In this document: one piece after another, positions 24,722 to 31,862 of the stretch
Numbering within the stretch: position 1 is the first letter of the stretch
Layout of the letters: each line of letters begins with the position of its first letter
NCBI RefSeq assembly: GCF_029869215.1
Contig: NZ_JARWPM010000296.1
Coordinates: 1-38,218, forward strand
Length of the DNA stretch: 38,218 bases
Direction: 5' to 3'
Origin: Nocardia carnea
Lineage (GTDB): Bacteria; Actinomycetota; Actinomycetes; Mycobacteriales; Mycobacteriaceae
Made by a program: the position numbers and the translations under genes
The notes under the pieces: generated by a model
Database searches by the model: none
The model's input: only the letters and a program-made list of their open reading frames with translations
What the model was told of the DNA's origin: nothing

Positions 24722-26185
24722 TCACACCAGGGGACCGCATCGGACGTCGAATCGTTCACCCACGGTGTCGAGCGTCCGGCGGAAGTGGTCGAGACCGCGG
24801 TGATGCGCGGCCTTGAACTGCATCTTGCGTACCGCCCACCGGGGCAGCGGATACCACCGATCCAAATCGGTGCCGAAATCCTTGAAGACCAGGGACGGCA
24901 CGTGGTCCAGAATCAGGCTGATATTGAGGCGCGCCTGTGCCATCATCGCGGGAATCACCACCGTCGGCGCTTTCTCGCGCAGATCGACGACATCGAGTTC
25001 GTACAGCGGCACCGCCCGCAGCTTGTCCAGGAACATCACATGCGGCATCAGATACCCCATATATGTCGAGAAAGGTAGTGTCGCCGAACGCATGTGCAGC
25101 GACAGCACCGAACCACCCGGCGAGACGTAGGGTTCGTACGGACTCTCGTTCCCCATGATGTAGCTGGTGCAGTTCACGATCCAGCTGCCCGCGGGAACTC
25201 GGCGCCGCGCCCCGCTACGGAACACCAGCTCCGGGCCGTCGTCGCCGTCGACAGCGTCCACGAGATGATCCATCACGAGTTCGTGCAGGCCGCGGTCGAC
25301 CCGGTGGAGTTCGGGTTCGGAGAGGAACCCGAACATGAAATTGTCGCCCTCGGGCCGCAATCCGATCCCGTAGTGCTCCCGCATCCAGGCGTTGACCGTC
25401 TTTTCGTTGGTGCCGTCGAATCGACGCGCCACCTCCTCGACCAACTGTGCTGTGTCCCGGCCGTCCCACCACCGCCGGGCGCCGGCCGGGAACAACTTTT
25501 CCCGGCGCAGGAACCAGCTGCCCGAACCCGCGACCATGGACACCTCGCGGCCCGGGTAGTGGGTGATCATCGCGTCGGCGGTGTCCATACCGGTCTTTCC
25601 GCTGCCGATCACCCAGACGGGGGATTCACTGTCGCGCAGATCGCTGCCGTGGATGTCGAGGTGGTTCGGGGAGACCGACCGTACCTGCGCGCTCGACACG
25701 GGGAACGGGTCCTTGACTCCGATCCGATAGCCGAACGCTTTGATCATGCGTCGCGCCCGCACCACCGTCCGGCGGCCGTCGGGGGCCGTACAGGTGACCT
25801 GCACGCCGTCACCGTCTTCGGTGTGCGAGTCATAGACCCAGCCGAAGCGCTCGTCGAGGTGGAGCCGATCGCGGGCGTAGCCGAGACAGCGTTCCATATG
25901 GTCCAGCACCTCGTCCCGGGTGGCCAGATACTCTGCGGGCCGCTTCGACTTCCACGGCAGGGCCCCCGCGGTGAACAGTTGATGTGGCTGATGCAGGCGC
26001 ACATACGGGTAGGTGTCGGTCCACATTCCCCCGCCGCGTTCCCTGCGATCGATCAGGACGACCTTCTGATCACGCGACAGATACTGTGTGGCGACGAACA
26101 GCGCGTTCAGGCCGGCGATACCGGCGCCGACCACGACGAGATCGCACCGTTCCGTCTCGCTGGCGGGGTCCGATTCCGGCGGCAT
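24722..26185 (-). CDS. FAD/NAD(P)H-dependent monooxygenase-like flavoprotein (two Rossmann motifs)
   Basis: 487 residues, ATG 26185 with AAGGA six bases upstream. It has an N-terminal FAD dinucleotide fold VVGAGIAG (G20, G22, G25) and a second nucleotide fold VIGSGKTG (194-199), the layout of group B flavin monooxygenases, which bind FAD and NADPH in one chain. The Baeyer-Villiger fingerprint FxGxxxHxxxW is not seen, so a ketone-to-ester function is not supported; hydroxylation or another oxidation of the polyketide is possible. No signal peptide, so cytoplasmic. It lies 41 bp downstream of the other flavoprotein gene, probably in one transcript, and converges on PKS gene C with a 14-bp gap, which suggests a tailoring role. 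The family is recognised; the substrate is unknown. Confidence 0.85.
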   Translation of the reverse strand: MPPESDPASETERCDLVVVGAGIAGLNALFVATQYLSRDQKVVLIDRRERGGGMWTDTYPYVRLHQPHQLFTAGALPWKSKRPAEYLATRDEVLDHMERCLGYARDRLHLDERFGWVYDSHTEDGDGVQVTCTAPDGRRTVVRARRMIKAFGYRIGVKDPFPVSSAQVRSVSPNHLDIHGSDLRDSESPVWVIGSGKTGMDTADAMITHYPGREVSMVAGSGSWFLRREKLFPAGARRWWDGRDTAQLVEEVARRFDGTNEKTVNAWMREHYGIGLRPEGDNFMFGFLSEPELHRVDRGLHELVMDHLVDAVDGDDGPELVFRSGARRRVPAGSWIVNCTSYIMGNESPYEPYVSPGGSVLSLHMRSATLPFSTYMGYLMPHVMFLDKLRAVPLYELDVVDLREKAPTVVIPAMMAQARLNISLILDHVPSLVFKDFGTDLDRWYPLPRWAVRKMQFKAAHHRGLDHFRRTLDTVGERFDVRCGPLV

Positions 26186-26226
26186 CCCAGATCCTTTCGG
26201 TTGCGCTGTCGGTGTCGGCGGCCCGG

Positions 26227-27528
26227 CTACTTGTCGGAAGCCCGGGTGTCACCGGACAGTGGTGCGCCGAGCTCGTCGTCGCGATGCCGGTACCAGGCCC
26301 GGCGATTCGCTCCGCCGGACCGCCGCAGCGCGGTGAATACATGGGGTGTGACGAGGGTGGAGGCGGGCGCCGCCTGCTGAACCACCGGCCAGAACAGTTC
26401 GGCCACCCGGGGATCCGCGGCCATGGTGGTGACCGCCTTGCGGAACGGCCAGGGCGGCAGCGCCAGCCGGGAGTTGCGGTTGAACATCATCTGCTGCGGC
26501 CACAGCGCCCGGCGGTGCTGTCGCTGATAACGCCGCAGGGCGGCGTCCAGGACCCGGGGATCAGCGGCGGCGACGGCGTCGGCGGTGGCCTCGGCCAGCC
26601 GTTCGGCGCCTTCCAACGCCCAGCCGCAGCCGACGCCGCGCAGCGGATCGGCGACCAGTGCCGCGTCACCGACCAGTGCCAGACCGGGTCGCACGATCCG
26701 GGGGCGGGTCAGGTTCGGCCGGTCCCGCGAACCGACGAAATCCGAAACACGTATCGCCGCGGACAGATCCGGCGGATCCGGAAGCTCGGCGAACCGTCGC
26801 CGCAGATAGTTCTCTTTGTCGTCGAGGAAGTCCGGGACGTGCGGAGCGTCCAGCAGCAGCGAGATGAGGGTGAGGTCGTCATCGGAGGCGATGAGTCCGA
26901 GCGCATCGGGCGGCCGCAGCCAGACCCGGAAGTTCCCCTCCTCGATCGGTACGTTGCGGAAGTACGCGAAGTAGCCCGAGCGCCGATTGGGCGAGGAGAT
27001 CGCCCGGAGACCGGCCGCTGGGGCCACCCGCGAACTCGCGCCGTCGGCGCCGACGACCAAGCGACCGCGCACGATGGTCTCCGCATCATCGATCCGAGCC
27101 ACCGCACCGGCGATCCGGTTGTCGGGGTCACGGTGCAGGCCGGTCACCTTCGCGCCCAGGATCACGTCCACGCCCGGTGTGCCGGCCGCCAGCTCCCGGA
27201 TCAGTGGGTCCAGCACAGATCTGCGGATCGTGTACCCGTGGCGACCGGTCCGGCCGGCGTCGCGTTCGTTCGCCCATCCCGCCGGTGTCCACATCGATGT
27301 GTGCATACGAACGCCGCCGGCCGACTCGATCGCGGAGTCCAGCTCCAGTCGTCGCAGGGTCGGCAACGCTGTCGGCTGGATCAGATGCGTGCACACCCGC
27401 TTGTAGAAGGCGGGATCGCGGTGATTTTCCAGGACCGCGACCCGCAGGCCGCGCCGCCCGAAATGAATGGCCGTAGCGCAACCGGCGAGACTGCCACCTG
27501 CGACCACGACGTCGTAGTCGTTGTTCAC
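26227..27528 (-). CDS. FAD-dependent monooxygenase, group A (PHBH-like / epoxidase-like)
   Basis: 433 residues, GTG start at 27528 with GGAG nine bases upstream. It shows the three marks of group A single-component flavin monooxygenases: the FAD fold AGGSLAG (10-16), the DG motif VVGADGASSR (158-167), and the GD motif LVGDAALVADPLRGVG (285-300). A separate NADPH fold is absent, as usual in this group. Relatives hydroxylate aromatic rings or epoxidise alkenes, and some reduce prenyl double bonds. In a locus predicted to make a conjugated alkene chain, epoxidation or hydroxylation is a reasonable guess, not shown. First gene of the - strand pair with the 487-residue flavoprotein. A 158-bp divergent region separates it from the cysO-like gene. 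Confidence 0.85.
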   Translation of the reverse strand: MNNDYDVVVAGGSLAGCATAIHFGRRGLRVAVLENHRDPAFYKRVCTHLIQPTALPTLRRLELDSAIESAGGVRMHTSMWTPAGWANERDAGRTGRHGYTIRRSVLDPLIRELAAGTPGVDVILGAKVTGLHRDPDNRIAGAVARIDDAETIVRGRLVVGADGASSRVAPAAGLRAISSPNRRSGYFAYFRNVPIEEGNFRVWLRPPDALGLIASDDDLTLISLLLDAPHVPDFLDDKENYLRRRFAELPDPPDLSAAIRVSDFVGSRDRPNLTRPRIVRPGLALVGDAALVADPLRGVGCGWALEGAERLAEATADAVAAADPRVLDAALRRYQRQHRRALWPQQMMFNRNSRLALPPWPFRKAVTTMAADPRVAELFWPVVQQAAPASTLVTPHVFTALRRSGGANRRAWYRHRDDELGAPLSGDTRASDK

Positions 27529-27601
27529 GATGAGATTCTCCGGTTCGCCTGCAACACCGGACCCGATGGTATGACAAGTGGCGGGCAGGGGGAGCCGTTT
27601 G

Positions 27602-27627
27602 CCGCCGATCCGCCCGGATATCGGCGG
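27602..27627. repeat. Inverted repeat in divergent promoter region
   Basis: Perfect 8-bp arms CCGCCGAT (27602-27609) and ATCGGCGG (27620-27627) with a 10-base spacer. They sit between the divergent flavoprotein and cysO-like genes, just upstream of a possible -10 box. This could be an operator for either gene; the binding protein is unknown. Confidence 0.35.
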
Positions 27628-27636
27628 GTTCCGGCG

Positions 27637-27642
27637 TAGTAT
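27637..27642 (+). promoter_or_regulatory. Possible -10 promoter element for the cysO-like gene
   Basis: TAGTAT fits the TANNNT -10 consensus of actinobacterial vegetative promoters and lies 45 bp before ATG 27687. No convincing -35 box is seen at the usual distance. Confidence 0.3.
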
Positions 27643-27686
27643 CCGGGCGAGATCAGCCAGTCGCGATCCAGGACGGAGACGACGCC

Positions 27687-27962
27687 ATGACGGTGACGGT
27701 CACAATCCCGACGGTGCTGCGTCAGCACACCGATGGAGCCAAGCAGATCGAGGCCGCCGGCGATACCGTGGCATCGGTGCTGTCCGATGTGGAGAGCAAG
27801 TACGCCGGGCTGGCCGGCCGCCTCACCACCGACGGCGCTCTGCGCCGCTTCGTCAACGTCTATGTGGACGACACCGACGTGCGCCAGGAGCAGGGGCTCG
27901 CCACTGCGGTGCGGGACGGCGCGACGGTGACCATTCTGTCGGCCATGGCGGGCGGAGCCTGA
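27687..27962 (+). CDS. cysO: CysO-like ubiquitin-fold sulfur carrier protein (ThiS/MoaD family)
   Basis: 91 residues, ATG with an ACGGAGAC-type site upstream. The start (MTVTVTIPTVLRQHT), the middle (LRRFVNVYVDDTDVR) and the end (ATAVRDGATVTILSAMAGGA) match what I remember of mycobacterial CysO. That protein carries sulfur as a C-terminal thiocarboxylate and gives it to O-phosphoserine through CysM, with Mec as the releasing protease. The tail here is GGA rather than a free GG, so the last residue would have to be removed before adenylation, as is known for some family members. Neither cysM, mec nor a ThiF/MoeZ-type activating enzyme is nearby, which is unusual. It may be a stray housekeeping copy or a sulfur donor for a secondary metabolite. 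Confidence 0.85.
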   Translation: MTVTVTIPTVLRQHTDGAKQIEAAGDTVASVLSDVESKYAGLAGRLTTDGALRRFVNVYVDDTDVRQEQGLATAVRDGATVTILSAMAGGA

Positions 27963-27986
27963 CGGTAACGCGGCAGGCCCCGGCGA

Positions 27987-28451
27987 TCACAGGGACGCCG
28001 CGACCACATCGATGGCGAGGATCGCGCCCAGGAGCACCGCCATGGTCAGGGAGAGGGCGAAGAAGGTGCGCCGGATCCCGGGCATTTCCCCGGGGAGCGC
28101 GAAAATGCGCTTGGGCCATATGCGCCAGGACTGAATCGCGAACGCCGTGACGGCGCCGATGTACAACACCACCTTGACGGCCATCAGCGCGACCCACGCG
28201 CCGCTCGGCGCCGGAGTGTCCATCGCCCGGCTCATCGCGGCCACGGCGCCGGCGATGCCGGCGATGATCGCGAGCCGCAGAATGCGCTGCCGCGATCCGT
28301 CGGCCATCATCTGGCCCACCTCTTCGTATTCTTCGGGATCCTCGGCTGTGAACTGGAACTGCTGTACCACCACGATCGAATAAACCATGGAGCCGAACCA
28401 CACGGCCAGGAACAAGGTCTGGATCACCGCGAAGAGGTTCGTCACTACCAT
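27987..28451 (-). CDS. Small integral membrane protein, four predicted TM segments
   Basis: 154 residues from ATG 28451, chosen because GAAAGGGA lies six bases upstream (28458-28465); an in-frame start ten codons further out lacks this. Four hydrophobic stretches are visible: about residues 3-23 (FAVIQTLFLAVWFGSMVYSI), 57-75, 85-106 and 130-152. A charged loop rich in Asp/Glu (EDPEEYEEV) follows the first one. It recalls small DUF4149/CopD-like membrane proteins, but I do not recognise the family with confidence. It ends 24 bp from the convergent cysO-like gene. Function unknown. Confidence 0.75.
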   Translation of the reverse strand: MVVTNLFAVIQTLFLAVWFGSMVYSIVVVQQFQFTAEDPEEYEEVGQMMADGSRQRILRLAIIAGIAGAVAAMSRAMDTPAPSGAWVALMAVKVVLYIGAVTAFAIQSWRIWPKRIFALPGEMPGIRRTFFALSLTMAVLLGAILAIDVVAASL

Positions 28452-28618
28452 CCGAGTTCCCTTTCGACACTCACCCGGCACCCGGCGCGTACCCGGGCGT
28501 TCCGGTGGCGCGGCCTTGCGGCGGACGCACGGTCACCGTACTCGGTGGCGTCCGGGTGCGGCCGGTTTTCGATCGAGACGCCGCCGGAACCGGCCCGCGG
28601 CGCGGGCTACGTCGGCTG

Positions 28619-29329
28619 TCAGCCGCCCTCGCCGGCCGCCCGGACACGTTCGTCCGATCCGATACGTCCGTCGCCCAGGGTGACCACGCGATCGCAGTAC
28701 TTCCCCGCGTCTTGATCATGGGTGACCATCACCACCGAGTTTCCGGCCTCGGCGACCTCGGCGAGCAGTTCCAGGATCGACGCCCCGGTCTTCGAATCGA
28801 GGTTGCCTGTGGGTTCATCGGCCAGGATCAGCGGCGGATCCATGATGAGTGCTCGGGCCACCGCCACCCGCTGCATCTGGCCGCCCGACAGCTCCGCCGG
28901 CCGGTGCTCGGCCCGCGCGCCGAGCCCCACCCGCTCGAGCAGTTCCAACGCCCGCGGTTTGGCCTTGCGCAGGCCGGTGCCGTCCAGCAGACGCGGCACC
29001 GCGACGTTCTCCCAGGCCGACAGGGTGGGCAGCAGGTTGAAGAACTGGAATACGAAACCTACTCGGTGACGGCGGAATTCGGACTGCCGCTCCTCGTCGA
29101 GAGTGCCGATCTCCTCGCCGTCGAATCGAATCGTCCCGGAGTCGGGCCGGTCCAGCGCGCCGAGCATATGCAGCAGTGTGCTCTTACCCGAACCCGACGG
29201 GCCGATGATGGAGGTGAATTCGCCCCGGGTGATCCGCAGATCGACACTGTCGAGCGCTCGGACGAGCTGCCCGCCTACCCGGTACTCCTTGACCACGTCC
29301 GATAGTTCCATCATGGCAGGCGACGTCAT
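28619..29329 (-). CDS. ABC transporter ATP-binding protein, LolD/MacB type
   Basis: 236 residues from ATG 29329; GGGGAG precedes it but with only two bases of spacing, so the start is fairly uncertain (ATG 29314 is the alternative). The open frame continues upstream to 29551, but that part is Arg/Pro-rich and unlike the family. Walker A GPSGSGKST (43-51), Q-loop Gln95, signature LSGGQ (147-151), Walker B ILADEPTGNLD (168-178) and H-loop VTHDQ are all intact. The DEPTGNLDSKTG stretch is typical of the MacB/LolD/FtsE group, which works with FtsX-like permeases that act on envelope substrates or export small molecules. No such permease is encoded within the window; the next gene downstream is only a 154-residue membrane protein. 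The partner may be elsewhere, or it was lost. Confidence 0.88.
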   Translation of the reverse strand: MTSPAMMELSDVVKEYRVGGQLVRALDSVDLRITRGEFTSIIGPSGSGKSTLLHMLGALDRPDSGTIRFDGEEIGTLDEERQSEFRRHRVGFVFQFFNLLPTLSAWENVAVPRLLDGTGLRKAKPRALELLERVGLGARAEHRPAELSGGQMQRVAVARALIMDPPLILADEPTGNLDSKTGASILELLAEVAEAGNSVVMVTHDQDAGKYCDRVVTLGDGRIGSDERVRAAGEGG

Positions 29330-29675
29330 CGCTCCCCGTCTCGTCAGCGGTTTCGGTGGGCACGGCGCACAGCGAGTTCGTCCGCCGGCCGGCCTGGGGC
29401 GGCAGCTCCGCGTCGGGACGAATATGACACCGATGGCAGAGCCCCGCAAGTATTCGATCCGCGTGCGCCCGGCCATGGGCGGGGTACGGCGCAGCGCCGG
29501 GTTCCCCGTAGATGCGTCCGGTGCCCGCCAGCGCTGCGGGGTCGCGGCCATGCCGGCAGCCGGACCACCGAGCGCTACCTACACCCGGGTCAACAGGAGA
29601 TCACCGGCGCCGGGGACAAGCTCTCGAAGCACCTGCGGTCCCGTTCTGGTCCCGCTCTGCGGGTAGTTGATTGAC
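29330..29675. other. Gene-free stretch upstream of the ABC ATPase
   Basis: About 350 bases with no supported gene. It should hold the promoter of the ABC ATPase gene, but I see no clear -35/-10 pair. The open frames here are Arg/Pro-rich and not protein-like. Confidence 0.5.
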
Positions 29676-29711
29676 AAAAAACCCCTCCTGCCCTGGTCAG
29701 GAGGGGTTTTT
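29676..29711 (-). terminator. Strong stem-loop terminator, U-tract on both strands
   Basis: A perfect 14-bp stem: AAAAACCCCTCCTG (29677-29690) and CAGGAGGGGTTTTT (29698-29711), with a 7-base loop. T runs on either strand make it bidirectional. It lies directly after the 3' end of the tRNA remnant on the - strand, where a native tRNA terminator would be. Confidence 0.88.
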
Positions 29712-29714
29712 CGA

Positions 29715-29749
29715 TGGTCGGGCTGACAGGATTTGAACCTGCGACCACT
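29715..29749 (-). pseudogene. 3' fragment of a tRNA gene (tRNA-Pro-like), likely attachment-site remnant
   Basis: On the - strand the sequence runs from the variable loop (AGTGGTC) through the T stem-loop (GCAGG-TTCAAAT-CCTGT) to the acceptor 3' strand CAGCCCG, discriminator A and an encoded CCA. The 5' half (acceptor CGGGCTG, D arm, anticodon arm) is not present in the ~80 bases where it should be. The GGTCGCAGG T-arm region matches actinobacterial tRNA-Pro, but initiator tRNA-Met shares it, so the identity is tentative. 3' tRNA fragments of this kind are left where integrative elements such as pSAM2 (which uses tRNA-Pro) insert. Confidence 0.7.
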
Positions 29750-29765
29750 TGACACAGGTTCAAAT
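29731..29765. repeat. Perfect 11-bp inverted repeat built on the tRNA T loop
   Basis: ATTTGAACCTG (29731-29741) and CAGGTTCAAAT (29755-29765) with a 13-base spacer. One arm is the T loop/stem of the tRNA fragment, the other lies outside it. Paired core arms around a short central segment are the form of a tyrosine-recombinase crossover site; this function is inferred. Confidence 0.6.
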
Positions 29766-30305
29766 GCTTCGAACGTTTCCCATAGCGCCTCGAAACTGCT
29801 GGAAAACCTGCTGTTCACGGCTTGGCTGGGTGCCGAACAAGGCCCATAAAGTCCGGCCGATTCTCGTCAAAAGTGTGAGATTTCGGTGAGACGGAGCATC
29901 GACGAGCCCGACCCTCACCCACGCACCTAGGAGGCAATCGGGCTGTTCGACAGTCCCGATTCCGTTGATCGGGAGAGGTGATCGACGCCCATGCGCTGCC
30001 CGAATATCTCGGCCGAGGCGCGCAGCGGTCATGGCGCACCGCTGTGGTGCCCGCCCTTCGGGCCACCGAGGCGGCTGCGACCCTGTGGCGCTGTCCGACG
30101 CGCTGCTTCTGACGCGGTGAGAAGCCCGATGTCCGGCATGATGCCGTGGTGTATATCGAGGATCCGGTGTCCGCCTTCGTGCGTGCTCAGGGCGATGTCC
30201 TGGAATATCTGCGTCAACCCGTCGGCATCGGAGCCCCGAGCGGACCGAAATCGATATCCGCGCCGGCCGCGACGAAGCACGCACGAATCCCCACGGGGCC
30301 TTGGC

Positions 30306-30325
30306 GTCACAGGTTTGCCTGTGAC
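30306..30325. repeat. Perfect hairpin-forming inverted repeat
   Basis: GTCACAGG-TTTG-CCTGTGAC: 8-bp arms and a 4-base loop, with no T run after it on either strand. It could be a protein-binding site or a relic of a mobile element end; not a standard terminator. Confidence 0.5.
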
Positions 30326-30562
30326 CCGGGTGTTCCCTCCCGATCGATCGGGGCCGGTCTTCTCCGCGCCAGGTCACCGACGGTTCATCCGATACTGGTC
30401 GCACCGTGCCTGTGCCGGAGGTATTTGCACGCCGAGGTGCGGTTGACTGCGTTACCGTTCAGCCTTGTGCGTGCCTCGAGCCGCCGAATGTGAAGCCGCT
30501 GCGGCTCCGACTCGCGAGTCCAGTGATGTATCGACCGTGAGCAGGTCAGCCGTTGGGCCCAA

Positions 30563-30604
30563 CCTTCTCGGATCCGGAAGGCGCTCCGTCATTCCAGGAA
30601 TGAC
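30563..30604. repeat. Two adjacent palindromes just after the M20 hydrolase gene
   Basis: First, CCTTC-t-CGGATCCG-GAAGG (30563-30581), palindromic but for one base. Second, GTCATTCC-A-GGAATGAC (30588-30604), perfect with a single central base. The second ends one base beyond the end of the hydrolase stop codon on the - strand. Together they could fold as a 3' end structure, but there is no T tract; a bound regulator is the alternative. Confidence 0.45.
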
Positions 30605-30605
30605 T

Positions 30606-31862
30606 TCATGCTCCTTCCTCCGGAGTCGGCGAGACCCTGGTTGCGCCCGCCCTGCGGGCACGCTGCCGTGCGATCAGGTCTGTGCGGGTGGTTGGGGTCA
30701 TGGCGGCGGTCACCGCTGTCCGGGCGAGCGCAGTGGCGCCGTCGATGACCATGCGATCGGCGGCGGGACTCACGGCTTCGGCTGCGAACTCTGCTGTATG
30801 TGGCAGTGCGGTGACGCCCAGGGCCGCCATCACCGGGTGGATTGCGGGCACGACCTGCGACACATTGCCCATATCCGTCGAGCCACCGGAGATTCCTGAC
30901 CCCGATTTGTCCACCGGTGTGCGGCCCAGCGCCTCGACGGCGGCGTTCCATGCTGTGCTCAGGGCCGGGTCCTGCCGCATGCTCTCGTAGCGTGGTTCGA
31001 GGTAGGAGTGCTGCCAGGTGCAGCCGGAAGCCGTGGCTCCCGCTCGGAAGCAGGCGAGGACCCGGCTCTTCACATCGCGAAGTTCCTCGAGATCGAACGA
31101 CCGCACCTCCGCGCGTACGACGGATCGCTCGGGGATAATGTTCGTGACCGCGCCGCCCTCCGCCACGATGGCGGCGACGCGCACCGTGTCCGGGAGTTGT
31201 TGACTCAGTAGACCGATCGAGGTGAGGGCGATGGTGGCGGCATCGAGGGCATTCACGCCGCGTTGCGGTGCTCCCGCGGCATGTGCGGGGCGGCCGGCAT
31301 AGGTGACCTCGAATCGGTCGACGGCCTGCATACCGATCTGCTCGCAGCGTATATCGGCATGGGGGCCGCCGTGGACCATCATCGAGATGGTGCAGTCCTC
31401 CCAGGCCCCTGCCGCGAGCATGAGAACCTTACCGCCACCGCGTTCTTCGGCAGGGGTACCCAGCACCTTGACCGTTATCCCGGCCTCGTCGGCGACCGCC
31501 GCGAGCGCGACGGCGGCGCCCACGGCCGCGGCGGCGATCAGGTTGTGGCCGCACGCATGGCCGATCTCCGGCAGAGCGTCGTACTCGGCGCACAGTGTGA
31601 CGACGAATTCGCTGTTGCCGTATACGGCCTCCACGGCGGTGTCGAGACCGTACACCCCGACCTCCGCCGCGAAGCCGGCCTCGCGCAGGGTCTCGGCCAC
31701 CAGGGCCGCCGCATGGTGCTCTTCGAACGCGAGCTCGGGGTTGCGGTGGATCTCGTGACTGATCTCGATCAATCGCTGGGACCAGGCACGGATGGTGGTA
31801 TCGATGGCCTTCTCCACGCCCGGAATATCCGGTGTAGAGGCAGATGCGAGGGGCGGCGTCAT
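30606..31862 (-). CDS. M20-family metal-dependent amidohydrolase / aminoacylase-like peptidase
   Basis: 418 residues. Motifs of the M20D (amidohydrolase, p-aminobenzoyl-glutamate hydrolase B-like) group: SHEIHRNPELAFEEH (35-49), CAEYDAL (91-97), GHACGHN (101-107, metal ligands), TPAEERGGGK (136-145, catalytic Glu) and GGPHAD (165-170), with HPVMAALG near 365. No signal peptide, so it likely acts in the cytoplasm, cutting an amide bond of an N-acyl amino acid or aminobenzoyl-type substrate. Its ATG at 31862 overlaps the stop of the MFS gene by four bases (ATGA), so translation should be coupled. The last ~35 residues are Arg/Thr-rich and beyond the usual fold. Substrate unknown; the pairing with a transporter suggests a dedicated small molecule. 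Confidence 0.9.
   Translation of the reverse strand: MTPPLASASTPDIPGVEKAIDTTIRAWSQRLIEISHEIHRNPELAFEEHHAAALVAETLREAGFAAEVGVYGLDTAVEAVYGNSEFVVTLCAEYDALPEIGHACGHNLIAAAAVGAAVALAAVADEAGITVKVLGTPAEERGGGKVLMLAAGAWEDCTISMMVHGGPHADIRCEQIGMQAVDRFEVTYAGRPAHAAGAPQRGVNALDAATIALTSIGLLSQQLPDTVRVAAIVAEGGAVTNIIPERSVVRAEVRSFDLEELRDVKSRVLACFRAGATASGCTWQHSYLEPRYESMRQDPALSTAWNAAVEALGRTPVDKSGSGISGGSTDMGNVSQVVPAIHPVMAALGVTALPHTAEFAAEAVSPAADRMVIDGATALARTAVTAAMTPTTRTDLIARQRARRAGATRVSPTPEEGA

Larger units (their letters stand above)
29750..30605. other. Gene-free region, possible relic of an integrated element
   Basis: About 850 bases without a gene I can support. Several short open frames on both strands have no recognisable family, carry no good ribosome binding site and shift frame. 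It holds the outer arm of the T-loop inverted repeat and three palindromes (30306-30325, 30563-30581, 30588-30604). No integrase or excisionase could be recognised, though a decayed integrase 3' end next to the tRNA fragment would fit. Confidence 0.5.

Noticed and set aside
24722..26185. Baeyer-Villiger monooxygenase assignment
   Set aside because: The FxGxxxHxxxW fingerprint is not present, so only a general flavin monooxygenase call is made.
29330..29551. N-terminal extension of the ABC ATPase
   Set aside because: Arg/Pro-rich and absent from the family; ATP-binding fold starts after ATG 29329.
29579..29818. Small - strand open frame running through the tRNA fragment (contains RRFKSCQPDH)
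   Set aside because: This peptide is what a tRNA T arm and CCA end look like when translated; not a protein gene.
29760..30404. 214-codon - strand frame in the gene-free region
   Set aside because: Arg/Ser/His-rich, no recognised family, no ribosome site; kept only as part of the gene-free region.
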